A DNA stretch of 64,000 bases from an uncultured Tateyamaria sp. (GTDB taxonomy: Bacteria; Pseudomonadota; Alphaproteobacteria; Rhodobacterales; Rhodobacteraceae): positions 543,001 to 607,000 of the forward strand of contig NZ_CANMBJ010000006.1 of the NCBI RefSeq assembly GCF_947496075.1. Direction: 5' to 3'. The notes under the pieces are model-generated. The model saw only the letters and a program-made list of their open reading frames with translations. It was not told the DNA's origin and made no database searches. Each line of letters opens with the position of its first letter. Within the stretch, counting starts at the first letter, position 1. The position numbers were made by a program, and so were the translations under genes. Below, piece by piece: positions 33,065-41,225 of the stretch.

Positions 33065-34666
33065 ATGCTGATGGCATTCATTCTTTCAATTATTGAGCCA
33101 GCTATGTCATTTCTTCCGTATTCCGTCCAAAAGGCAGTCTTTTCGATTGTCGAAGCCATTCCGTTCTTGGCCAAACGCGTCAACCGGTGGGCAATCAATC
33201 GCGTTGTCAATCGCGCCCGCCCGCGCCCGCATCCACTGAGCACGGAGCGCGACTATGTCTGGTGGGGTGGTTTGACCGACCGCCGTTGGAGTGGCCGACA
33301 CCTGCCACCGCGTCCCCGGGCCAATGCCGCCGATCCCGAAGATCTCGCCACGCTGTTTCGTCGCAAGGACGGCAAACAACGCATGTGCCCCAAGTCGACA
33401 TGTCTGTTTCCGGCCTTTGCGCAATATCTGACGGACGGTTTTATCCGCACGGAATCCGAAGACTTGGTGCCTGCGGGCGAAGACCCCACTCACCGCTTGA
33501 AACGCAACACGTCGAACCACGAGATTGACCTTTGTCCTCTCTACGGCCGCACCCGCGCACAGACTCTGGCGCTGCGTCTTCGGTCTGACGAAAAAGGCCG
33601 CAAGGGGCGGCTCGCTTCGCAGATGATCGACGGAGAGGAATACGCACCGTTCCTTTACAAGGACGGCAAGGTCGATCCGCAGTTCGATGTCCTTGACCCA
33701 CCGCTCGGGCAAAGCACGCTTGATGATACGCGCCGGCCCACGATCTTTGCCTTCGGTGGTGACCGTGCAAACTCGGTCCCTCAGGTTGCCATGTTGAACA
33801 CGTTGTTCCTGCGGGAACACAACCGCCTCGCGGCAGAGATTGAGGCCGATCATCCAGATTGGGATGACGACCGGGTGTTTGAGACCGCGCGCAACGCGGT
33901 CATCGTCATATTCATCAAGATCGTAGTCGAGGATTACATCAACCACATTTCTCCGCTGCCCTTCAGCCTGCGCGCCGATCCGTCCGTTGCCTGGAACGCG
34001 CCATGGAACAAACCAAACTGGATCACCACCGAATTCAGCCTGCTCTATCGCTGGCACGCGCTGATCCCCGATGCGCTGAAATGGGGGGGCGAAAAACGCC
34101 CGGTACACACCACATTCATGAATAATGCGCTGCTGATCGATCACGGCCTGCTTGCTGCATTTTCAGGGATCAGCGACACCCAAGCGGCCGAGTTGGGACC
34201 GTGCAACACCGCCGAACCGCTCCTGCATATTGAGGTGGCCTCGATCAAACAGGACCGCGACTGTGCATTGGCCAGCTTTTCAGATTATTGCGACTACATG
34301 AGCCAGCGCAGGCCCGCGAATTTCGAGGCGATCTCGTCTGATCCCGAGGTCGCAGGCCTGCTCCGCCAATTCTATGACGGCCCGCGCGACGTGGATTTCC
34401 ACGTCGGACTGTTCTGTGAAGATCGGGTGCCCAACAGCCCGCTGCCCAGCCTTGTGCTCAAGTTCGTGGCGCTTGATGCATTCAGTCAGGCCCTGACTAA
34501 CCCGCTTTTGTCGCGGCATGTGTTCAAGCGCTCGACCTTCTCCGGAGCGGGGTGGCGTGCGATCAACCGCACGGAAACACTGCGGGATGTGGTTGATCGC
34601 AATGTGACCGGTGGGGCGGGGGACACGTTTATCGGGATGACCCGACCGGCTTGGACGCCTGAGTAG
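33065..34666 (+). CDS. Cyclooxygenase-like animal-type heme peroxidase
   Basis: A protein of about 533 residues from the animal heme-peroxidase superfamily, closest by eye to the COX/fatty-acid dioxygenase branch. LFLREHNRLAAEI and EFSLLYRWHALIPD match COX landmarks: Tyr328 lines up with the cyclooxygenase tyrosyl radical (Tyr385) and His331 with the proximal heme ligand (His388). The distal-side block FAQYLTDGF keeps the glutamine (Gln120) but has Asp124 where COX has histidine. No N-glycan or EGF-type region is present. It may oxygenate unsaturated fatty acids. Starts at 33065, 33071 or 33104 are possible; none has a strong ribosome-binding site. It overlaps the convergent racemase-family gene by 38 bp. 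Confidence 0.85.
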   Translation: MLMAFILSIIEPAMSFLPYSVQKAVFSIVEAIPFLAKRVNRWAINRVVNRARPRPHPLSTERDYVWWGGLTDRRWSGRHLPPRPRANAADPEDLATLFRRKDGKQRMCPKSTCLFPAFAQYLTDGFIRTESEDLVPAGEDPTHRLKRNTSNHEIDLCPLYGRTRAQTLALRLRSDEKGRKGRLASQMIDGEEYAPFLYKDGKVDPQFDVLDPPLGQSTLDDTRRPTIFAFGGDRANSVPQVAMLNTLFLREHNRLAAEIEADHPDWDDDRVFETARNAVIVIFIKIVVEDYINHISPLPFSLRADPSVAWNAPWNKPNWITTEFSLLYRWHALIPDALKWGGEKRPVHTTFMNNALLIDHGLLAAFSGISDTQAAELGPCNTAEPLLHIEVASIKQDRDCALASFSDYCDYMSQRRPANFEAISSDPEVAGLLRQFYDGPRDVDFHVGLFCEDRVPNSPLPSLVLKFVALDAFSQALTNPLLSRHVFKRSTFSGAGWRAINRTETLRDVVDRNVTGGAGDTFIGMTRPAWTPE

Positions 34667-35390
34667 TCAGGCGGAAGGGTAGATCAGCGGCAAGCGGCGT
34701 CTGTGCCAGTTGCGCCATGTGCCAAGCCAGAACAAGGTTGCTGGACAGGACCGGCATGTCGCGCGCGGCTTCGATGTCCGGGATGGCGTTCAGCGTACGC
34801 AAGTTGGTGCAAGATAAAAACAGGGCATCCAGTTCTGTTTCCCGGCCAAGGTCTTGGGCCGCGTTGATGACGGACTGCGCCGTGATGCGGACCACACGCT
34901 CTTCCAGGGGCTCATCGAAGCTGGCAAATGCCACGACGTCGATTCCGGCGTCCCCCAGAACGGTACGCAAACGGTCCGACACGCTCTCGATATAGGGGCT
35001 CAACAGGCCAAGCCGAGTGACGCCAAGATGCTGGCAGGCGGCGATCAGTGCCGTGACCGGGTCCGTGACGTGGGGAGTGTCCACGCCTGCTTGCACCAGA
35101 TCAGCGATGTTTCCTGCGCCAATTTCGGCGGTACCCGAGGTGCAGGCATAGGCGACGCAGGCCATCTCAGCACCCCGCGGCAACAGCGCTGCGGCACCGG
35201 TCAGGTTGCCTGCCATCTCGCGCAACGTGTCGGGTGTCACCGATGTGCCGGATGGGACGCGACTGATCATGTATTCAACATCCGGGGGCATCAGGACGCG
35301 CATGTCCTGTTCGATCGTTTCATCCGCCTGCAGGACGATCAGTCCAAGCTGCGTGGGACGGGTGTCGTCGATGTCATAAGGGACACTCAT
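34629..35390 (-). CDS. Asp/Glu racemase superfamily protein (arylmalonate decarboxylase/EutA-like)
   Basis: A 253-residue protein of the Asp/Glu racemase fold. Two catalytic-type cysteines are visible: one in VAYACTSGTAEIG and one in LFLSCTNLRTL, with SPY and DPV blocks between. This pattern fits the maleate isomerase/arylmalonate decarboxylase/EutA group rather than true amino acid racemases. Its ATG overlaps the stop of the M24 gene (ATGA), so it is the third gene of a coupled operon with an M24 hydrolase and a PLP lyase. Reaction unknown; isomerisation or racemisation of a small acid is likely. Confidence 0.8.
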   Translation of the reverse strand: MSVPYDIDDTRPTQLGLIVLQADETIEQDMRVLMPPDVEYMISRVPSGTSVTPDTLREMAGNLTGAAALLPRGAEMACVAYACTSGTAEIGAGNIADLVQAGVDTPHVTDPVTALIAACQHLGVTRLGLLSPYIESVSDRLRTVLGDAGIDVVAFASFDEPLEERVVRITAQSVINAAQDLGRETELDALFLSCTNLRTLNAIPDIEAARDMPVLSSNLVLAWHMAQLAQTPLAADLPFRLTTQASKPVGSSR

Positions 35391-36550
35391 TTCAGCACCC
35401 GAATGGCAGGGCCTTGGGGGGATGACAGCCACTCCGCTCCGGTCTCGCGGACCACGATGTTTTCTTCATGGACCATGATGCGCCCATCGCCCAAGGATAC
35501 CGATGGCTCCAGCGTCAGCACCATGCCTGGATTTAGTGGGGTGTGGTCCGCCACAATAATGGATGGCCACTCGGTCAGCTGCATACCCAGCCCGTGACCA
35601 AGGCGCCCCGCCTCCATCGCCTCACCTCCTGGATTGGCGATGGTGTTCATGGCGTGGAAAATGTCGGAAATCGTCGCGCCGGGGCGGGCCGCGTCAAACC
35701 CGGCTTGGGTGGAATCGATCAATCGTGCATGGGCATCCCGCACCTCGGTACTCGGTACATCGATGCTGAAGTTGCGATCGAAATCGCAGAAGTACCCATC
35801 ATGCACGAGGCCGGTGTCGAGCATCAGCACATCCCCCTGCGCCAAAGGCACATCCGTCGCCGGAGAAATCACATCGCCGTACCCGCCCTGATTCGATGCC
35901 CCTGCAAGGTACGGCACCCAATCGGCCCCTTCTTCAAGGCAAAGCGCTTGAAACAGGCGAAACACCTCGGACAATGGTGTTCCTGTTCGGGCGACCTCGG
36001 CCACGCGATCAAAGGCTCGGTCGGCGATGTTTGCAGCGGTTCGTATCTTTGAAATCTCGGCCTCGGATTTGGTCAATCGCAAACGCCGCGTGATCTGCAT
36101 ATCGCTCACCAGCCTGCGCGATCCCAGCTTTTGCTCGAGGCTGCGCAGATCGCCCAAAGGCATGCGGACATAGCTTTCCATCGCATCGGCAATGCCGATT
36201 GAGCCGCCGGGCGGAGTGTGCTCGGACAATGTGTCGACCAGCAATGCGATACCGTCATCGTCATAGTCCGGTGCCTGCCACGTCCGAATATCGGTGATCC
36301 ATGTCTGGCCCATCAGATGTGCGCCGATGGATGGAATAACGGCAATCGGGTTGCCTTCCGCTGGAACGACAACGAACCAAGGGCGCGTCGGGCTTTCCCA
36401 GAAGCGGGTGAGAAAGCCGGTGTAGTACCTGATCTCCGGCTCAGTTGTGAGCAGCAGGGCAGACAGGCCAGCACCTTCCATCATCGACTGGGCCTTGCGG
36501 GTGCGCTCCGCAAATTCAGCCGTGGGGAAACCGCGCGCGTGCGGTGTCAT
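35387..36550 (-). CDS. M24 family metallohydrolase (Xaa-Pro peptidase/creatinase fold)
   Basis: A 387-residue pita-bread enzyme. All five metal ligands appear: Asp in LMLDTG, Asp eleven residues on in CDFDR, His in GHGLGMQLTEW, Glu in LTLEP and Glu in VHEEN. An N-terminal creatinase-type domain precedes it. M24 members include aminopeptidases, creatinase, ectoine hydrolase (DoeA/EutD) and the DMSP lyase DddP. The operon with a PLP lyase and an EutA-like protein suggests hydrolysis of a small amide or imine rather than peptides. It overlaps both neighbours by 4 bp. Confidence 0.85.
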   Translation of the reverse strand: MTPHARGFPTAEFAERTRKAQSMMEGAGLSALLLTTEPEIRYYTGFLTRFWESPTRPWFVVVPAEGNPIAVIPSIGAHLMGQTWITDIRTWQAPDYDDDGIALLVDTLSEHTPPGGSIGIADAMESYVRMPLGDLRSLEQKLGSRRLVSDMQITRRLRLTKSEAEISKIRTAANIADRAFDRVAEVARTGTPLSEVFRLFQALCLEEGADWVPYLAGASNQGGYGDVISPATDVPLAQGDVLMLDTGLVHDGYFCDFDRNFSIDVPSTEVRDAHARLIDSTQAGFDAARPGATISDIFHAMNTIANPGGEAMEAGRLGHGLGMQLTEWPSIIVADHTPLNPGMVLTLEPSVSLGDGRIMVHEENIVVRETGAEWLSSPQGPAIRVLK

Positions 36551-37590
36551 TCCGACGCCTCCTCGCTCAGGATCAACAGCACGCGTGACGCGTCCGTCAG
36601 ACCCAATGCGTCACGATGGGGGGCGCTTGCCAGCAAGGCAGACAGACCCGCCGCCCCGGAGGGCGTGGATGCCAAGCCAACTTTGGCCGAAACAGCGCTG
36701 CCGTGCGCGCCTTCCTCCTCGGAAATCAGCACGTAGTCATTGGCGTCTCGCGCCAACCCTTTGAGTGCGATCAGCGATGGTTCTTTGCAATCAAGCCGCC
36801 CCATGTCCGAACTTGGCCCTTCGGTCACTTGCGGGGCGCCCGCCTGAACGGACGCGAAAAGGGCGGGGGCCACCTCGGGTTCAACCACGATGATCCGGGG
36901 CGCCTGTCCCCATGCGTCGCGCGCATAGGCGGCACAGGCCGCGGCCAGTCCACCAACGCCCGCCTGCAGGAAGATGTGGGTGGGCGCATCCATAGCGGCC
37001 ACGGTTTCCTGCATCAGTACAGTATACCCTTCCATCAAACGGTGCGGGATGTCGAAGTAGCCGGGCCAGGAGCTGTCAGAAAGAAGCGTCCAGCCATTGG
37101 CCTCCGCCGCACGGGCCGCTTCGGCCATGCTGTCTTCGTAGACCGAGCCATGACGCCGTACATCCGCACCAAAGCTACGCAGCCGGTCGGCAAACACCTC
37201 CGGCACGGTGTCTGCCAGATAGATAACCGCCTTTGCACCGAAGGCTTGCGCACCCGCCGCGACTGACAAGCCGTGATTGCCAGCGCTGGCCGTCACATAA
37301 GTTCGTCCAGACGCTGCGCCGGTCTCGGCGTCGCAGGCAATGACATAAGCCGCACCAAGCGCCTTGAAGCTGCCCAAACCCATGCGCGCCCGTTCGTCCT
37401 TGATCTGCACCTCGGCTACATTCGCACTGTCCGCCAAGACAGGCGAGGACACCAATGGTGTTGGCGCCGCCGCCGGGCACCGGCGCAGCAGGCGCGCTGG
37501 ATTGTCTGCGCTCACGCTGGGATCTGGAACGTCAGTTAGCGTGGCAATGGCTGCGTCGGCGCGGGTGTCTGTACGGGCAAGATGTTTCAT
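36547..37590 (-). CDS. PLP-dependent lyase, diaminopropionate ammonia-lyase/threonine dehydratase type
   Basis: A 347-residue fold-type II PLP enzyme. The Schiff-base lysine is in GLGSFKALGAAY, the phosphate-binding asparagine in SAGNHGLS, and a glycine-rich loop is at FLQAGVGGLAAA. The stretch SDSSWPGYFDIPHRLMEGY resembles diaminopropionate ammonia-lyase. Expected chemistry is ammonia elimination from a small amino acid. The ATG at 37590 is preferred over an in-frame TTG six bases earlier. It is the first gene of the three-gene operon. The combination PLP lyase-M24-Asp/Glu racemase partly mirrors the eut (hydroxyectoine) set, but eutC and eutE are missing. Confidence 0.82.
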   Translation of the reverse strand: MKHLARTDTRADAAIATLTDVPDPSVSADNPARLLRRCPAAAPTPLVSSPVLADSANVAEVQIKDERARMGLGSFKALGAAYVIACDAETGAASGRTYVTASAGNHGLSVAAGAQAFGAKAVIYLADTVPEVFADRLRSFGADVRRHGSVYEDSMAEAARAAEANGWTLLSDSSWPGYFDIPHRLMEGYTVLMQETVAAMDAPTHIFLQAGVGGLAAACAAYARDAWGQAPRIIVVEPEVAPALFASVQAGAPQVTEGPSSDMGRLDCKEPSLIALKGLARDANDYVLISEEEGAHGSAVSAKVGLASTPSGAAGLSALLASAPHRDALGLTDASRVLLILSEEASE

Positions 37591-37682
37591 GCCCAAACGC
37601 TATCAGGTGCTGCAGTCCACGCTAGATAGAATCGCGACATCGCGCGGTGCTGATGCGGCGAGTGCAGTGATATTGCGGAAAG

Positions 37683-37758
37683 TGGCTGGGATGGTAGGAC
37701 TCGAACCTACAACCTACTGTACCAAAAACAGTTGATCTACCAATTGATCTACATCCCA
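37683..37758 (-). tRNA. tRNA-Gln (anticodon TTG)
   Basis: A 76-base cloverleaf on the minus strand. The acceptor stem is TGGGATG/CATCCCA, with discriminator G and an encoded CCA. The D arm is GATC/GATC with the AATTGGTA loop, the anticodon stem ACTGT/ACAGT with loop TTTTGGT, and the T arm GTAGG-TTCGAGT-CCTAC. The anticodon is TTG and the U1-A72 start is characteristic of glutamine tRNAs. Confidence 0.95.
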
Positions 37759-37821
37759 ACGTGCCGCGCTAATTAGAGCGGCAAAGCGATGTGCGCAAGC
37801 CCCTTTACATCAAAAATCCGA

Positions 37822-39153
37822 CTATTCCTTGGGGGCCGCATCTGTCAGCAAATCGGGGGCGTCGGGGTCATTGCGTTCCGCATCCACCAGCTTGTCCAGT
37901 CCCGGCTCTGACATGTCGGTAACATCGGCGGCTTCGACCTCTGGGGCTGTCGGCAAAGCGGGTGCCTGTTCGCTTGGTCCGGGCTGGTCCAATTCTGCGT
38001 CGAGTGCCGCACCGCCCAGCAACTGAATGCGATAGGTGGTGTCGGGCACTTCGATTCCGGCCCCTTCGATTCGTGCCTTGACCAGACGCAGGGCCTCCCC
38101 CTTGGCTCGGACCAGCGATGTCGCCTCTTGATCGATCCAGCCCGTGACTGTCATGAAAATCGCGCCATCCCCGATCCGTTCGATCCACGACATTGGAGCG
38201 GGCTCGGAAAGGATAAAGGGCAGCTCCGCCACGGTTTCTTCTGCCATGCGCCGCACCTCGGCCAGATCGGCGTCCGAACTCACGCCAATCTCAAAGCTGA
38301 AGCGGCGTTCGGTGTTGGTGGAGTAGTTCACGATGCGGCTTTTGAAGACGGTCGCATTGGGGATGCGAATGTGGTTGCCGTCAAAGCTCAGCAGAATAGT
38401 CGCCCGACTGGTCAGGCGAATGACCTTGCCCGTGTCGCCTTCGATTTCGACGACATCATTGGGACGAAAGGGTTGGCGGATCGACAACATGATCGATGCG
38501 ATAAAGTTTTCGACGGTGTCACGCACGGCAAAACCGATGGCCAGACCCACGATCCCCGCCGCGCCCAGTATCGTGCCCAGCAAGGCCGTCGCTCCAAGGA
38601 TATCCAGCGCGATGACCACACCTGCGATAAAGAACAGGATACGTACCACCTGGCGGTAGATGTTGGCGATAAAGGCATTTGGCGCGATCCGGTCCCAAGG
38701 ATAACGTGCGCGAGCCAGCAACATCCCAAGGGTCAGAACCAGAACAAAGGCCAAAAGGGCAACCGCAATCAGCGGCAGCATCGCAACGGCCTGTGTCATG
38801 CGGGCCTGAAAGCGCTCGACCGCCGGGTTCAACCGGGCGACCACATCCGTCGTTTCGGTCACTTCGTTCTCGATGGCAACGACGCCTTCGACACGGCCAA
38901 CCAGTTCGTTCAGGCGGTCGGCGGTTGCGGTGTCCACGGTCGTGCCCCGCAGTGTCACGATGCCAGACGTGACAGACACAGTTACCCCGTCGAACCCGTC
39001 AAGCTCGTTCAGAATATCGCGGATACGCACCGCAATTGCGGCGTCCTGTGCGGCACTGTCCGTGATGGCAATCGTGCCTTGGGGCTGGCTCGCGTTCTGT
39101 GCCGAAAGTGGTGCAGCGCACAGGCACAGGATGATCAATAGCGCACGGATCAC
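37822..39153 (-). CDS. BON domain-MscS mechanosensitive channel
   Basis: A 443-residue membrane protein. A signal peptide (ending near PLSAQN) is followed by a BON domain (about residues 38-100, VRIRDILNELDGFDGVTVSV), several membrane helices, and a complete MscS pore/beta domain (GLAIGFAVRDTVENFIASIM then DVVEIEGDTGKVIRL). About 50 acidic, Pro-rich residues end the protein. MscS channels release solutes on osmotic downshock; BON domains often bind membranes or lipids in the periplasm. The start is GTG at 39153, overlapping the quinone-reductase stop (GTGA). Confidence 0.88.
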   Translation of the reverse strand: MIRALLIILCLCAAPLSAQNASQPQGTIAITDSAAQDAAIAVRIRDILNELDGFDGVTVSVTSGIVTLRGTTVDTATADRLNELVGRVEGVVAIENEVTETTDVVARLNPAVERFQARMTQAVAMLPLIAVALLAFVLVLTLGMLLARARYPWDRIAPNAFIANIYRQVVRILFFIAGVVIALDILGATALLGTILGAAGIVGLAIGFAVRDTVENFIASIMLSIRQPFRPNDVVEIEGDTGKVIRLTSRATILLSFDGNHIRIPNATVFKSRIVNYSTNTERRFSFEIGVSSDADLAEVRRMAEETVAELPFILSEPAPMSWIERIGDGAIFMTVTGWIDQEATSLVRAKGEALRLVKARIEGAGIEVPDTTYRIQLLGGAALDAELDQPGPSEQAPALPTAPEVEAADVTDMSEPGLDKLVDAERNDPDAPDLLTDAAPKE

Positions 39154-40142
39154 GTCTGCACCTCGACCAGAATGGCTCCGGCCCGCCGACCTGCTTCGAC
39201 CGCATCATGTGCTGCTGCTGTGTCTGCCAGCGCAAAGGTTTGGGCAATCGGGCAGGTCAGCGCGCCTGTAAGCAGCGCATCATGCAGATGCTCGATCGCC
39301 ACGGCGCGTTGATCTGGCGGCAGAAGATAGATCAACAGGATGTCGACCGTCGCAGCCTTGAACAGCAATGGACCAAAGGGCAGCGTGGGCGCCATGTCCT
39401 GCGCCGAGCCATAGGCCGCGATGGTGCCATTGGGGGCAATCACCTCCGCATCGGTCCCCACATTGCGGCCAAATTCCACTTCGATGATGCGCGATATAGG
39501 CGCGCCGTCATTGGCCGCCAGAATGTGCTGTGCAAGGTCAGGGTCGGAGTAGTTCAGAACAACGTCTGCACCTGCGTCCTCCGCGGCGGTCAATCCGTCC
39601 CCCCGGGCTGTTGCGATCACCTTGGCACCACCCCATTTCGCCAGTTGCACGGCCAGCAGGCCGACAGTGCCTGCACCGCCTTGGATAAGAAGCGTTTGGC
39701 CTGCAACAGCGCCACCTCCGAAAACAGCATGTGCTGCGGTCAGGCCGGGAATGCCCAACACGGCCCCTGTGTCCATGGTGATCGGGTCTGGCAGCGGTAC
39801 CGCTTGGTCTGCGGGCAGACAGATATGTGTTGCGGCCGTGCCGAAGGGGCGCTGCCACTGGCCGTTCCAGATCCAGACACGTTGCCCGATCCGTGTCTCT
39901 GGCACATCATCGCCAACGGCCACGATCCGTCCCGCGCCATCGCTATGTGGGATGATCTGGTCAAACGGAGGCTTTGTCACACCGGGCCGTGTGCCAGAGC
40001 GTGCTTTGACATCTGACGGGTTCACGCCGGAAAAGGTCAACTCGACCAGCACCTCGCCCGGTGCGGGGTCCGGCGTTGGCATCTCTGCCAAGGTCAGAAC
40101 ATCCGAGGCCGGGCCGAAACGGGTGTAGTGAATGGCTTTCAT
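39150..40142 (-). CDS. Zinc-independent MDR quinone oxidoreductase (NADPH:quinone reductase type)
   Basis: A 330-residue medium-chain dehydrogenase/reductase. The N-terminus MKAIHYTRFGPASDVLTLAE and FSGVNPSDVKARSG match the QOR group; the NADPH fold is at LIQGGAGTVGLLAVQLAKW. The structural zinc cysteines are absent, as expected. It reduces quinones or reactive carbonyls. The ATG at 40142 is the family-typical start. It is coupled to the downstream mscS gene and divergent from ridA. Confidence 0.88.
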   Translation of the reverse strand: MKAIHYTRFGPASDVLTLAEMPTPDPAPGEVLVELTFSGVNPSDVKARSGTRPGVTKPPFDQIIPHSDGAGRIVAVGDDVPETRIGQRVWIWNGQWQRPFGTAATHICLPADQAVPLPDPITMDTGAVLGIPGLTAAHAVFGGGAVAGQTLLIQGGAGTVGLLAVQLAKWGGAKVIATARGDGLTAAEDAGADVVLNYSDPDLAQHILAANDGAPISRIIEVEFGRNVGTDAEVIAPNGTIAAYGSAQDMAPTLPFGPLLFKAATVDILLIYLLPPDQRAVAIEHLHDALLTGALTCPIAQTFALADTAAAHDAVEAGRRAGAILVEVQT

Positions 40143-40222
40143 TGGAATGTTCTTCTTGGATACGCGTTGTGCAATGCTTTGAATGCTAAACAAGATAAGG
40201 GCAAGAGCAAGGAGAGTTGCTG

Positions 40223-40612
40223 ATGACGCGACGGGTATTGATACCACCGGGGCTCGAGGCCGCCTGTGACGCGGCGGGCATGTCGCCGGGGGTCCTATCG
40301 CACAATCATGTATTCATGACAGGTGTCACCGGGGCAGCGGCGGACGGAACGATGCCAGTGTCGGAGGAGGCACAATTCCACGCCTGTTTCACCAAGATTG
40401 GCGAGGTGCTGGCCCAAGCCGACCTTACCCTGAACGCCGTTGTCGAGATGACCAGTTACCACGTGGGGCTCCACGCCCATTTCGATGCGTTTGATGCCGT
40501 GCGCCGCGCACATCTGTCACAACCTTACCCTGCTTGGACAGCGGTCGAGGTGGCAGGGTTGCGCCGCGAAGGGGCGGTCGTGGAAATCCGTATTGTGGCG
40601 GAGCTGGGTTAG
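40223..40612 (+). CDS. RidA family protein
   Basis: A 129-residue RidA/YjgF/UK114-type protein, usually a deaminase clearing reactive enamine/imine intermediates such as those made by PLP lyases. Visible: LSHNHVFMTGVTG, VEMTSYHVG and PAWTAVEVAGLRREGAVVEI. The canonical catalytic arginine near the C-terminal part (R in RxxVEI-type blocks) seems shifted, so deaminase activity is uncertain. AAGGAGAG precedes the ATG at 40223. Four bases overlap with the convergent SH3 gene. Confidence 0.82.
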   Translation: MTRRVLIPPGLEAACDAAGMSPGVLSHNHVFMTGVTGAAADGTMPVSEEAQFHACFTKIGEVLAQADLTLNAVVEMTSYHVGLHAHFDAFDAVRRAHLSQPYPAWTAVEVAGLRREGAVVEIRIVAELG

Positions 40613-41109
40613 TCGCGCAGTTCGTCTATCGCAACACCCCAAAGCCGTGCTTTGGGTGCCCAACCGCGATAGCCGCCAGAACTCAGGCGGCACCACTCGG
40701 GTCCGCATTTGCCCAATCGGGCGACAACGCCAGCTTCCAATGCAGCGGTGACGGGCGCATTGGCATCAGGTTTGGTGCGAAGGGTCAGCATGTCCTGTTC
40801 GACAATGACCGTGCGTGTGCCGGAAAGCAGCGAATAGTGCACCCAGCCGCCCAGTCCGTCCCGGTCTTCGACCCGGCGCCAGTGGCCATGTTCGGCCGTG
40901 ATGCGCAGCGGCATGTCGCGCCGCTTGAACACCCAGTCGATTCTGTGGGTCAGGGAGGGGCCGCGGCGCACGTTACCCTCTGCCGCTTTCATCGACACAA
41001 AGCGCGGCAAGGGCAGGTTGGTCACGGGACCCGTGTCTCGTGCAACAGCGGGCAGGGTCAGGCCCAGCACCAAAAGCATCGATAGCACAAACCGCCAAAC
41101 CGCAATCAT
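40609..41109 (-). CDS. Secreted SH3-domain protein
   Basis: A 166-residue exported protein with a signal peptide (MIAVWRFVLSMLLVLGLTLPAVA) and two bacterial SH3-like segments. These are VSMKAAEGNVRRGPSLTHRIDWVF with WRRVEDRDGLGGWVHYSLL, and LTLRTKPDANAPVTAALEAG with WCRLSSGGYRGWAPKARLWG. Such proteins are thought to bind the cell wall. The ATG at 41109 places the signal peptide at the N-terminus; a longer frame upstream overlaps the start of the divergent 2-hydroxyacid dehydrogenase. Confidence 0.85.
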   Translation of the reverse strand: MIAVWRFVLSMLLVLGLTLPAVARDTGPVTNLPLPRFVSMKAAEGNVRRGPSLTHRIDWVFKRRDMPLRITAEHGHWRRVEDRDGLGGWVHYSLLSGTRTVIVEQDMLTLRTKPDANAPVTAALEAGVVARLGKCGPEWCRLSSGGYRGWAPKARLWGVAIDELRD

Positions 41110-41225
41110 CGGGAACTTTCCGCTCGTCACTCGCCTTTTGATGTGGCCGAGGTTCTTGTGCCTCGTGCTCACATCCGCCACCATGCCAAAGATAGGACCC
41201 AAGGCCAAGCACCGGGGAGGGCGCA

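Noticed and set aside
35387-36550. M24 protein as the DMSP lyase DddP, a well-known Roseobacter enzyme
   Set aside because: It is shorter than DddP and sits in a PLP lyase/racemase operon; the metal ligands alone are shared by all M24 proteins.
34629-37590. Operon as a complete hydroxyectoine (eutABCDE) locus
   Set aside because: No ornithine cyclodeaminase-like EutC, no EutE deacetylase and no ectoine transporter nearby; kept only as a partial resemblance.
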